NCBI GenBank assembly: GCA_037447655.1
Contig: JBBHKE010003059.1
Location: 312,001 to 372,000 of the forward strand
Length of the DNA stretch: 60,000 bases
Source: Zygnema cylindricum
Taxonomy: Eukaryota; Streptophyta; Zygnematophyceae; Zygnematales; Zygnemataceae
Direction: 5' to 3'
The notes beneath the pieces were generated by a model. That model had not been told where the DNA came from, did not search any database, and saw nothing but the letters and a program-made list of their open reading frames with translations. Positions 9,816 through 19,700 of the stretch are shown in pieces. Every line of letters starts with the position of its first letter. Position 1 is the first letter of the stretch. The position numbers were made by a program, and so were the translations under genes.

Positions 9816-10340
9816 AGCCTGCAGGGGAGCTGGGAAGGACAACCGGTAGGTTCCGACATCCATGGTAAAACCACTGTCTATCCAGAATAGCGTGCAAAGG
9901 TGGGATCAAGCACTCCATGTGAAATCCTAGATTGCAATAGTCGCAGAGAAGCATCCTCGTTTCTTCGTCAGACCACCGACACAACTGACACTCGGTGGCC
10001 TCGGTAATCGGCATCCGCCACGGATCCATGCTGTAAGAGAGATCAAGAAGGTAGCTCGGAGCACAGTTTTTCGAATGTTCCCGCAAAGTCCGCGTGTCGG
10101 CCCCTTGTAGGCTTAATAAACCATTGGAGTCGATTTTGGTGATCCTCAATATGTGAGACGAGACATCCGTGTCAAGTGTGCCAATGTTTGCCGATGCAAA
10201 TATACATAGTCCCCCACCCGATACGGTTTTTGTTGTGGCCGGTAAATGCCGATGCGAGTTGTTGCAAACCGTAAGGAGTCAGGATGTTGAGCAATCTGCA
10301 AGTTTTCAAAGACCATTGGAATTTCCCTAGCAAAAAGCAA
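9814..10340 (-). pseudogene. Integrase tail plus PHD-like zinc finger
   Basis: Two overlapping pieces. The first (10340-10146) has the integrase C-terminal motif PYRVGDYVYL. The second (10149-9814) has ILRITKIDSNGLLSLQGAD and NCAPS, then a zinc-finger pattern: CQLC at residues 54-57, CDYC at 69-72, HMEC at 77-80, LIPPL, and a final W-x3-GC at 93-98. This is the C4HC3 spacing of a PHD finger, with the penultimate ligand replaced. PHD fingers read histone tails; here one would sit at the pol C-terminus where chromoviruses carry a chromodomain. A frame change near 10146 makes it a pseudogene. Confidence 0.65.
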
Positions 10341-10559
10341 AGCCAGGTTGGTTAATTATTCTAAAAAAAGAGAATTAGACATAAGCGGCAAAGGAAAACT
10401 AGCCGCTTTCTGTATATTTCTACCGAGCAGTGGCTGTTGACCAAATAACACCTAATAGGGACTGAAATTTGCTAAGATGTCCTGTACAGACATGCGATAA
10501 CCCATGACAATATCACCCAATGATTTATCTGACACAATAATGTGTTTCTCCAAGCAATG

Positions 10560-11095
10560 TTAACGTAGAGCCCGCTTAAATGTTTGCACCGCCCTCTCAC
10601 CCAAACTGTTTGCCTGGGGATGATCTCGACTTGTTCGACGGTGATCTATCAATGCCTCGTCCAACATTTCCCGAAATTCGCAATGGAACTTGGTCCGCGG
10701 GTCCGTAAAGACTTCTACGGGAGCTCCATATCGGAGGAGCACATGCTCCTTGAAAGCAACGATGGTGAGTTTGGCAGTTTTGTGCGAGAGGGCCACAACT
10801 TCCACCCATTTGCTAAAATTCCTGATCATGATCATGAGGTATTGCTTGCCTCTTCGCGAGACGGGAAAAGGACCTGCCAGATCACACGACAACCTGTAGA
10901 AAAGACCTGGATAGGCAAAGGTTGGAGTGTAGTCTGACCGTTAGAGAAGGAGGTGCGCAACCGGTCACAGGTGCTACATCCTTCTAACACGGCCGCAACG
11001 TCTGCTTGCATGCCTGACCACCAATAACCTGCCTGTACCAAACTCAAAGTCCGTTTAGTACCATAATGTCCCAGATGAGTATGAATGTGATCTAT
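10560..11095 (-). pseudogene. Integrase of DNMT-gypsy copy 2
   Basis: The zinc-binding part has the CSTCDRLR pair (about 10970) preceded by histidines in the H-x-GHYGTKRT region near 11070. The catalytic core runs from CDLAGPFPVSRRG (first aspartate) through EVFTDPRTKF (second aspartate) to HPQANSLGERAVQ (glutamate, about 34 residues on), matching the D,D-35-E arrangement. The frame from 10892 to 10560 is open. A frameshift separates it from the zinc region (11047-10832). Confidence 0.8.
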
Positions 11096-11278
11096 AAGTG
11101 ATAGGCGTTCTGTCGGCCCAGGATTATGCTAATGACTTCCATGTGCGCGGAGACGGATAAGGGAACCTCCCATCCATAAGTAATTTTGCCCTCTTTTGCG
11201 AACTCGCTCCTCCTCTCCTGGTGTAGTGCCTGTTTAGAAGGACTGGGTTGATAAAAATATGACCAGAGCGCTGTCCCT

Positions 11279-11690
11279 TTATAGATCGTGTTCAGTTTTG
11301 TGCACGGTGGGGCCCGAAAAACTGTAAACCAGGTGGGCTCCAGAAGAAAGCGATGCAATAGGTTTGTCATCAAAATCCTGTCGTTCTCCATTATCGGCAA
11401 AATTGGGTAAGGGGTTTCGAGAAAGACGGTCGGCATTCAAACTAAGTAGCCCCAGTCGATGGATGATCTCCATATCGTATTCCTGCAAAATGAGGGCCCA
11501 ACGGGCTAACTTGCCAGATAGTTTGTCATTGGTCATGAGCAAATGCAATGGTTGATGGTCAATAAGAAGAGTACAAGGTCCGCCATAAAGGTAACGGCGG
11601 AAATGCATTTTTCCCCAAACTGCGGCTAGGCACTCCCCTTTATAACAACTCTAGTTTGACTCGGCCTGATTGTTGCTTCGATTAGCATAA
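11279..11690 (-). pseudogene. RNase H of DNMT-gypsy copy 2
   Basis: Gypsy-type RNase H with KMHFRRYLYGGP, LLIDHQPLHLL, the KLSGKLARWALILQEYD stretch and LNADRLSRNPL near its end. It is separated by frame breaks from the RT upstream (about 11690-11860) and from the integrase downstream. The linker 11092-11280 encodes part of the connection to the integrase zinc domain, in another frame. Confidence 0.75.
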
Positions 11691-11863
11691 GCCACCACAT
11701 ATTTCTCACCTGTAAGCTCAAGCTGAGTTAGGATTGCAACCATACTAGGCTTACCAAAGTTTGTTTGTAGGCAAAATGGTAACTTATGATTTGGTGGACG
11801 GAGAATGGGAGTGGTGGACAGTGCCTTCTTTCATCCGTGAAATGACTTAATCTGCGGGGGTCC

Positions 11864-12877
11864 CTAAGTAAACGGCACTGACTTTTTCAAGAGTTCATTT
11901 AGTGGGGATGCAAGCGTGCTAAACCTAGGAACAAACCTCCGAAAATAATTAGCCAAACCTAAGAATGCACGCAAGCTCGTTAAATCTGTGGGGGGCGGTA
12001 GTTTACTAATCGCTTCTACCTTGGCTTCTAGAGGGGTGATTCCCTCGGTGGAGATAAAATGCCCCTGATATGGTACCCCTTCAGCCCCGAAGATGCATTT
12101 GGCCTGATGGCATTTGAGACCCACCTTTTTCAACTCCTTCAATACCCACTCTATATGGGCTGCGTGTTCCTCAATAGAGGCTGAAGCAATAATCAAATCG
12201 TCAATGTAACACCGGGTGAACTTACATCCCCCTAAGACTGAGTCCATAACATTTTGAAATACGGCCGGTGCATATTTCAAGCCAAAGGACATACCTGACC
12301 ATTCTCAACGCCCATCACTTCCCCAAAATGCTGTCTTATGTCGGTCTTTTTCCTCTCTTTCAATTTGGTTAAACCCTTGTCGTAGATCCAAAATGCTAAA
12401 ATATTTAGCCCTTCCGACGTGATCAAAAATATCCTTGCCAAAGGCATTGGATGTCGGTCCTGGATTGTACGGGAATTCAGTTCTTGATAGTCTCCGCACA
12501 TGCGACGCTTTGTGAAATTCCCCTCTGCATCTTTTTTACGAGGCATGACTGTAGGCGCCGCAAAGGTTTTTATGGGGCATGACGGTAGGCGCCGCAAAGG
12601 TGGAGTCTGACCTATAAATCAGTCCTGTCTCTTTTAACTCTACGCATCGTTTGTCCATTGCTTCCCATTCAGTTTTTGATAGATGATGCTTGGGTTTGAA
12701 TATGGGTCTGTCATCTTCTAGGTCAATGGATATTTTGTAGGTGGAGTGTCGACCTAGATCTTTCATAGAGTAAGCGAACGCATCTTTGTGTTGGTTTATG
12801 ACTCTCTCTAACAGTTCGTGTTTCGGTTCCGTTAGTCCCATCCCAAATTTCCACGTTGGATTTTCAGGTGCGTTCAT
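11864..12877 (-). pseudogene. Reverse transcriptase of DNMT-gypsy copy 2
   Basis: RT with the KISIDLEDDRPIFKPKHHLS lead-in, TFAAPTVMP, RMCGDYQELNSRTI, KYFSILDLRQGFNQI, MSFGLKYAPAVFQ and an intact catalytic YIDD box (12197-12208), then LRAFLGLANYFRRFV. The domain is broken by a 34-bp tandem duplication (starts 12544 and 12578) that duplicates TFAAPTVMP and shifts the frame, and by a second frame change near 12290. The first part (12877-12536) is in frame with the methyltransferase upstream. Confidence 0.85.
12544..12611. repeat. 34-bp tandem duplication inside RT
   Basis: CATGACTGTAGGCGCCGCAA at 12544 recurs at 12578 with one difference (CATGACGGTAGG). Because 34 is not a multiple of three, it changes the RT frame. 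It looks like replication slippage after insertion. Confidence 0.8.
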
Positions 12878-13012
12878 GGTAATGGCTTACATTGCCTGTG
12901 CAAATGCTAGCTGCTCATGCGGGATATAACACTTTCCAAGCTCATACTCAATTAGGGGCTGATAGAAACAATTGACTGCATGGTGCCAACTTCTAGATGG
13001 AAATGCAGCTGT

Positions 13013-14107
13013 CTAGTGTGGGACTGCGTGTACTCGTATCGAAGCTCTAGCCGCTGTATATGCTGGGATGGACCAACTCATGTGACTAGGTTCCGAGAAA
13101 TCGTAAATAGTGTGATTTGTGTTAGACTTGGCGGAAGAAGGAAAAAGAGAGAGCTGAAAAGTTGTACCTCGGAGAGAAGGTGAGGATTTAGAAGCAGTGT
13201 GTTTGAATGGTGTACCCCCCCCCCCAGCCGATTGAGACGGATGATTCTGTGCGTATCGACCGGCTGCAAACCCTATGCCCAAGACAAATGACAGGGACTG
13301 AGGATCTATAACACGACCAAGTAAGGTGCAGCGCTGCCGCTCAGTGAGTCCTGGGGCAGCGGTAGTGCCTGGAATGAAATAGAGGAGGAGTTCTCTCTTC
13401 GCAGCAGTAGGTTCTTCTAGACTGCCTGTATGAGTGTTCTGAAGCATACCAGGTCCATTATGTGAATATGCATGGGAGTGTGGATATGCGACTAGTGTAG
13501 GAAGTGCACGTAACGGCTGGCCAGGGATGTTAAGACAAAATGCTGGAGGATAGTCTGTCTGGACACATGTCTGAACCTTATGAAATGGAAGAAGTGCTTC
13601 CTGAATGAAAAGTTTAGGTGGTTAGACATCGAGGTTAGCTTCTCGGAGCCGACCTATGTCCACCAGATTAGTCCACTTAGAACGAACCCGGTCGTCCAGC
13701 GACCCATGGCGTGCGGCATCCATTATTTGTGGTGGTCCAATTAATGATTCGATACGTTTGTAGTCTGCGAGAACTGTGGGTCGGGGGTCATTATGAGCTG
13801 CGACGTTTTCTAAGACATATCCAAAGGGACGCTTCAATGCCTGAAAGAAATGGATAAGACGTACTACCTCAAAGAATAATTTAGTGCACGGATCCGCCTG
13901 ACCTAAACCCTTCTCGACTCTAGACATACCTTGACATTCCCAACCTGCAAAAAGGAGGTCGATTAGTTCTAACTCCGCCAAATGATGATTACCTATCGGA
14001 CGGATATCCTGTGGTAAAGCAGAATGCATGTTGTGAAAAGCGGACTGCGGTAAGAGGTGAGGGTATTGTTCATGTAAGATTTGACAGTGATGCAACTCCA
14101 CTGCCAC
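13013..14107 (-). pseudogene. Cytosine-C5 DNA methyltransferase domain, copy 2
   Basis: One frame from 14107 to 13013 broken by a single TAA at 13619-13621. Motif IV reads AGWECQGMSR: the catalytic cysteine is kept but the preceding proline is replaced by glutamate. Motif VI is GYVLENV. A motif VIII-like stretch follows (AARHGSLDDRVRSKWTNL, resembling the HRARYFWGNL region of DNMT3 enzymes). After the stop come ALPTLVAYPHSHAY and the C-terminal motif IX/X region GLTERQRCTLLGRVIDPQS. The N-terminal SAM-binding motif I is missing at the junction with copy 1. The frame continues toward the RT, so it was part of the polyprotein. Confidence 0.8.
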
Positions 14108-14960
14108 TCATAGTCTTTCCGCAGCAATTGGTTCAGAGGCTGAGCGTGGCTGCTAAATTCAGGGATGAATCTCCGATAATACTTAGCCAGGCCTAAAAAT
14201 GTGTGGAGTGTAGAAACGTCCTGAGGAGGGGGAAGGGCATCAAGGGTTGCAACTTTGACCATATGGGGACCCACTGTCCCGGTGTGACTTCGTGTCCCAG
14301 GTAAATAATTTTCTGCACCCCAAAAATCCCCTTACCCGGGTGACATTTTAAGCTTGCTGCTTGAAGAGCTCGAAGTACAATCTGTATGTGCTCGAAGTGT
14401 TCCTCGAAGGTCTTATAGAAGATAATAACATTGTCGATATAGCACCGTGCAGAGTCAATCCCCCGGAGTGCCTAGTCCTTGGCATGTTAAAATTTGGTTG
14501 GCGCATTCTTCAGCCCGAATGGCATGTAGAGCCATTCATACAACCTTGACCCTGCCCAAAAAGCTATCCTTTCCCGCTGCTTTGGCTCCATCCCGATCTG
14601 GTGGAACCCATTTTTCATGTGTAGTGTGGAGTAAATGTTGGCCCCGGCCAGCGAGTCAAAAATCTCTTTCGTGGTAGGCATTGGGTATTTGTCAAGTATA
14701 GTTGCCGTGTTAAGCATCCGGTAATCTCCACACATTCGAATGTCTACCGTTTTCCCAGAAGAGTCTATCTTGGGTGGGAGAACGGTTGGAGACGCAAATC
14801 CATGGAGTTTGGTACTTTCCTGTACCAATCTTGCTTCCACCAGAGTTTTTACCTTTGCCGTGATAAACTCATTTTCCTTGAAACTGAGAGAGTACTACTT
14901 CTGCCAAACAGTAGACTTCTCGTCTATTAAATCGATTCGAAAAGGGGTTCCTTTGTAGAT
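14108..14960 (-). pseudogene. Reverse transcriptase of DNMT-gypsy copy 1
   Basis: RT spread over two or three frames: FASPTVLPPKIDSSGKTVDIRMCGDYR, the ATILDKYPMPTTKEIFDSLAG segment, FHQIGMEPKQRERIAFWAG and MPFGLKNAPTKF (14840-14487). Then comes the active site, which reads YIDN at about 14426-14437, so the second catalytic aspartate is an asparagine. It is followed by LHTFLGLAKYYRRFIPEF. The copy is therefore catalytically dead as well as frameshifted. It stops at LLRKDYEWQW, near 14110. Confidence 0.75.
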
Positions 14961-15141
14961 GCCTATGTCGGTATTTGACCAGAATAACACCTGTTTGTTC
15001 TTCTCCAACAAGTCGGAGAGCTAGGCCTGTTGATGAGGGTCCTAGTGCTCCCCTAAGGTCTAATCCATCTTTTCAGGTTTAAACCGTTGTTTAGGCCTCC
15101 GGGGGTCTACCCTAGCGGGAGATATCGAATTCCATCCCTAC

Positions 15142-15656
15142 CTACGGGTCTACCTCTTCTCCTCCCGTTAGAATGCTACTGCTAACAACTTCTGCTAAGC
15201 TGTCCCTTTCAGAGCCTCTGCTCCCCCCCACTGAGGAATCCCTTAATTTCGATAAAATGCTGGAACTGGAAAATTTTGATGATAAAAATTGTTTTCTTAC
15301 CTCCCTCCCCCCCTCAAGCTGCAAATGGGCCTGCACCGCTAACAACTTTAGAGCTTGAAGGTAGTTATTCCTCGATAGCGGAGGGAAGGCTAGAGAATGT
15401 TTTATCACCCATGTTATTGCATTTTGATCCATGCTTTGTCCGAGTAGGCTACACCGTTCAAGGTCTGAAATACCTGGTGCCGCGGTGCTGGCAAGTTGGA
15501 ATCCCATGGCTTGTTCTCGTTCTTCCACCGTTGGCGTTGTCAAAACTCCACTCCCGCTGTCAAATATCATTCCGGCCGCTTCTTTTTCGATACGCATGGC
15601 TATTGGGGAAGGAAACCAAGGTTGGCAGTGCTTGCCGTGGTGCTCCTGGTTGGTTG
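15142..15656 (-). pseudogene. DNA methyltransferase C-terminus, copy 1
   Basis: The part of the copy-1 methyltransferase downstream of the copia insertion. It encodes ALPTLVSFPNSHAY (one frame), then GVLTTPTVEEREQAMGF, GISDLERCSLLGQSMDQNA and ITWVIK. These correspond to motif IX and X of the C5-methyltransferase fold (compare EREVLMGFP and RxxLLGNSxxV in DNMT3). The remaining residues to 15142 are a serine- and lysine-rich linker toward the RT. Copy 2 has the same layout, with the linker in the same place. Confidence 0.8.
15652..15656. repeat. Target site duplication of copia element (left)
   Basis: GGTTG immediately outside the TG of the copia LTR; the matching copy is at 22106-22110. Confidence 0.9.
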
Positions 15657-16705
15657 TGAAACTCTGAGACCTCCATAAGTCCTCAGAGTGGACAGCTTCC
15701 AAGAAGCCTCTAGGATAATCCTGACCCCTTTGTGTTTAAGCAAAAATAACTGCCACCCTGGCACACAAAAACTCTGACCAACTTCACCCCTGTGAAGACA
15801 AGACTCCCCTGAGTCGATAGCAAAAAGAATCTCTGAATTTGCTCCCCTGAGCAGTAAGTTATGGAGGGTCAAAGTTGACCTTTTGTACAGAAGCTCTCTG
15901 GGAGAGGGGGTCCTATCTTCTAATTTTTCTAAGTCCTATCTCTCTCACAGACTCTATCTAATAATGTACGGAACCAATCAGAATTGAGTTCCGTACGCAA
16001 AAGTACAGCTGTCGGTGTACTTTATGTACGGACATTGTACGACATGGCCAAAATGTCGACACATGTCAAATCCGGATTCGGTGCCATAATCTCCGGAGAT
16101 TCCACAATCCAACGGAATTTCGCCACGCGTCATCCGATGTGGCGATGGCCACAAACCGCCAAAATCTTCCTCCGCGATCTCGGCGCTAATCCTTGCCGTC
16201 CGATTAAATTTTGCTTTAATCGTAGCCGTAATAAATACATGCGCGGTATTTGTTTCATTTACGAAACAAATGCGCGGTACTGATTTGTGTCCGTACCGTA
16301 AAACGTACATTATATATTACTGGATCTATGTATCCCGTAATTCATTGCAGTTAAATGGTTTTTCGCACGTATACCTATTTAAATAACTATCAAACTATAT
16401 GCTACGTAACAATACCGCTAGACTAAACGGCTAAGGCTACCGGCTATTTCCTGTCTGCCGGCCGGTAGGTACAAGGATCAAATCCTGCCGCCGGCACATA
16501 AATTTTACTTAAATAAATAAACCCTAATATAAATTTCCCGTAAACCTCAGGATAGCCAAGGTAGCCATGGCTCTAGCTTCCTCTCCAATTTCTCAATGAC
16601 TGCGACAAGTTTGAGAGTTGGAGAGAGAAGTTAGAGATAGACTGCCTCGATTTCTATATTTCTTTTCAGACCTAGAAAATACTAATAAAACCATTAGTTT
16701 ATACA
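15657..16705 (-). repeat. Copia 3' LTR
   Basis: A 1049-bp LTR. It carries an antisense tRNA-like module (16411-16497). Its last 20 bases before the element boundary encode the first residues of Gag in the 5' copy. Confidence 0.92.
16411..16497 (+). other. Antisense tRNA-like module in copia 3' LTR
   Basis: An 80 to 87-nt stretch on the strand opposite to the element. The A-box-like TAGACTAAACGGCTAAGGC is followed about 60 nt later by the B-box-like GGATCAAATCC (16475-16485), in a hairpin directly before an acceptor-like GCCGGCA. The length and long variable-arm-like segment recall Leu or Ser tRNAs. The B box differs from consensus GGTTCRANTCC at the third position. Copies lie in the other LTR (21812-21898) and in related LTRs at 24040-24112 and 47165-47242. 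Confidence 0.5.
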
Positions 16706-16717
16706 CTCCCCTTATTT
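16706..16717 (-). promoter_or_regulatory. Copia polypurine tract
   Basis: On the minus strand AAATAAGGGGAG directly precedes the TG of the 3' LTR, the expected place of the plus-strand primer. It lies just after the stop of the polyprotein frame. Confidence 0.8.
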
Positions 16718-16718
16718 T

Positions 16719-19700
16719 CTAGTCAATCTTTAATTTCAGACCACACTTCTCCCTGCAAAAAATTAGCTTAGGGGAAGGCATAGGTTTGGTCATCATATCT
16801 GCTACCATCTCACTATCTGGTCTGTACTCTAAACTAATAATTTTGTTTTCTACTTTCTCTCTAACAAAGCTGAATCTGATATCCATGTGTTTGGCTTTAA
16901 AATGGTGTTTAGGATTGGCAGAAATAGCGATTGCTGCCTGATTATCACAAAATATTTTCTGCACACCACTCTTAAGGTGACCAAGCTCACCAAGCAAAGA
17001 CTTGACCCACATCAATTCTTTTACAGCAGAGCAAGAGGCCATATACTCAGCCTCCATGGTGGACTGAGCAATAACCTTTTGCTGTTTGCTACTATAACAG
17101 CAAGCCCCATCACCCACATATAATACATATCCAGAAGTACATCTCCTCATCGGAGCATCACCATAACTGGCATCACTCCAAGTAGTGATGTCAGTATTCT
17201 CCCCACCCAAATGCAACCATAGATCTCTAGTTCCTACCAAGTATCTAAAGACTCTCTTAGCTGCCTCCCAATCCTTCTTAGTGGGAGCATTTAGACTTCT
17301 ACTCAGCACTCCTACAGCTGCAGCTAAATCCGGCTGGGTACAATTCATAAAATAGATTAGACTTCCCACTACTTGCCTGTAAGGAATAGTCTGCATGAAC
17401 TTCTGTTCATCAAGAGATAATTCCTCGTCTAAGACTATGACTCCTTCTTCCTCACTCCCCTCACTTCCCTTCTTCAATTCCATTGGAGTTGTACAACTAT
17501 TAGCTTTATCCATTTGAAATTTTTCAAGCATGTTCCCTATTGCTTCCTTTTGAGTCAATCTTATAATTTTTCTTTTTCGGTCTCTCTCTACTTGAATTCC
17601 CAAAATATATTTTGCTTCCCCCATATCCTTCATTTCAAATCTCCCCTTAAGATCGGTTTTCAGTTTATTAATTTTTTCCATTGATTTACTTAAAACAAGC
17701 AAATCATCAACATAAATTGCAATAAATATAAAACCTTCCTCATCTTCGAAAACATTGATTGAGTGATCTGAGCTGATCCGAATATATCCCAGACCGCTAA
17801 GAAATTCATCAAGCTTCTTATTCCACTGCCGAGGCGCCTGTTTCAAACCATAAAGAGATTAAATCAGCCGGCATACCTTACTCTCCTCTCCTTCTTCCAC
17901 AAACCCTTCGGGTTGTCGCATGAAGATCTCCTCTTCCAATTCTCCATGCAAAAAGGCTGTTTTGATGTCCATCTGGTGCACTTCCATGTCTTCGGCCGCT
18001 GTTAAACTGAGAAGTATGCGGACAGAGGGAAATCTGACCACCGGGGCAAAGGTTTCCTCGTAGTCAATTCCTTCCTTTTGTGTAAATCCCTTTGCCACTA
18101 ATCTGGCCTTGTAGCGCTCGATTGTGTTATCTGGGTTCAGTTTTAGTTTGAAAACCCACTTACAACTGATTGGTTTTCGGTTAGGTGGACACTCCACCAG
18201 CTCCCAAGTATCGGCTGCCATGATTGAAGCCATCTCCTCATTGATGACTGTCTTCCACCGGTTTCTTTCTCGACAAGTCATCGCCTCTTGATAAGTTTGA
18301 GGTTCATCTTGATGAGATAGTTTAGTTACCTTGTTATTAACCTGTTTTTCTTGCAGTCTTTTGCTACTTCTCCTCCCTCCCTCAAAATCTGAGGTCGGAA
18401 TAGATGGTTCTCGTGGATTCTTTCGAACAAACTCGGCTTCTCCCCTATCCCTTGATTCCGAATCAATTTCCACCACGTCTTCCGCTTCGAGTAGAGTTGT
18501 CACTGGAGTTTCCACAGCCGAGTCCTTTTCGGTCTGATTTGTTCCTGCAAGAATGTCATCGTCTCTAAAACTTGGATAGTTAGGAAGCTCAAAGTCATCA
18601 GAATTTTTTGACTCAAATCTGATTTTTACTGACTTTGTATATTTGAAGGGATCCACAGACTTTCCTTCATCCATAACTACTAGATGCTTTACTAAGATTA
18701 TATCTTCTCTTTTTAGATCATAAACTCTATATCGTTTAACATCCTCATCATATCCTTATAAGTATCCCGGTTTTCCTTTAGGATCTAGCTTCCAATTAGA
18801 CCGATCTGTATCTAGACTGAATACTTGACTGCCGAAAACCTTTAAATGAGATATGTCTGGTTTCCGGCCTGTCCATCTCTCATAAGGTGTTTGATCTTTT
18901 ATAGCTGAAGTAAGAACTCCATTTTTGAGGTATTTAGCACAGTTCATTGCTTCTGCCCAAAACCTTTTTCCTATATTCTTATCCGACAACATACTTCTAG
19001 CACTATCACTTAGTGTTCTATTTAACCTTTCAGCTACCCCATTCTGTTCCAGATTTTCTGGAACTGTCTTTTGGTGTTGAACCCCATCTTCCCTAAAAAA
19101 ATCCTCAAACTGGTTAGAAGTATACTCTCCACCATTGTCACTCCTTACTCTCTTGATTGGAGTTTCATGGAGTTTTTCGCTCCATGCTTTATATTGTCTA
19201 AAACAGTCCTCAGCCTCTGACTTGTTTTTCAAAAAATATTCTCGGGAATACCGAGACCAATCATCAGTTATAGTCATCATAAATCTCTTCCCCCCCGGTG
19301 AGGGCACTCTAGCCGGTCCCCAAATATCTGTGTGTACTAGATCTAGAAGTTTTTCTCCCTTGTAGGTGGCTGTTTTTGGAAAGGGTAATCTGTGTGCTTT
19401 ACCTTGAGCACACCCACTACAATCACTTATATCATCACTCTCACTGAACTGAATCCCTTCCACCACTCCCATCTTTTTCATCTCTTTTAACTTATCTAGA
19501 TTCACATGCCCAAGCCTCTTATGCCACATCATAATATCATGAACACCAGCATAATAAAGTTTCTTTGTTTCATTACTTAAGATCAGCCTAAACATCCCAT
19601 GGCTACCTTTCTCAGCAATGAAATAGACATCCTCCTCAAAACTAGCAGTAAAGACTCCTTCCCTAGTGTTAGTGAAAAAACCCTTATCATCTAATACTGA

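Larger units (their letters stand above)
9600..14105 (-). mobile_element. DNMT-gypsy retrotransposon, copy 2
   Basis: Minus-strand Ty3/gypsy-like pol with the unusual order cytosine methyltransferase, RT, RNase H, integrase, PHD-like finger. The 5' part (gag, protease and the start of the methyltransferase) is missing: at about 14105 the sequence switches directly to the RT of copy 1. A polypurine-like tract at 9794-9815 suggests the 3' LTR lay at 9600-9793, but no paired LTR is visible. The methyltransferase and early RT are in one frame with a single internal stop. Stops and small indels occur further on. Confidence 0.85.

Noticed and set aside
13993-14274. Single continuous protein across the RT/methyltransferase junction
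   Set aside because: The RT frame continues only into out-of-frame residues; the methyltransferase is in a different frame and the join is a chimera.
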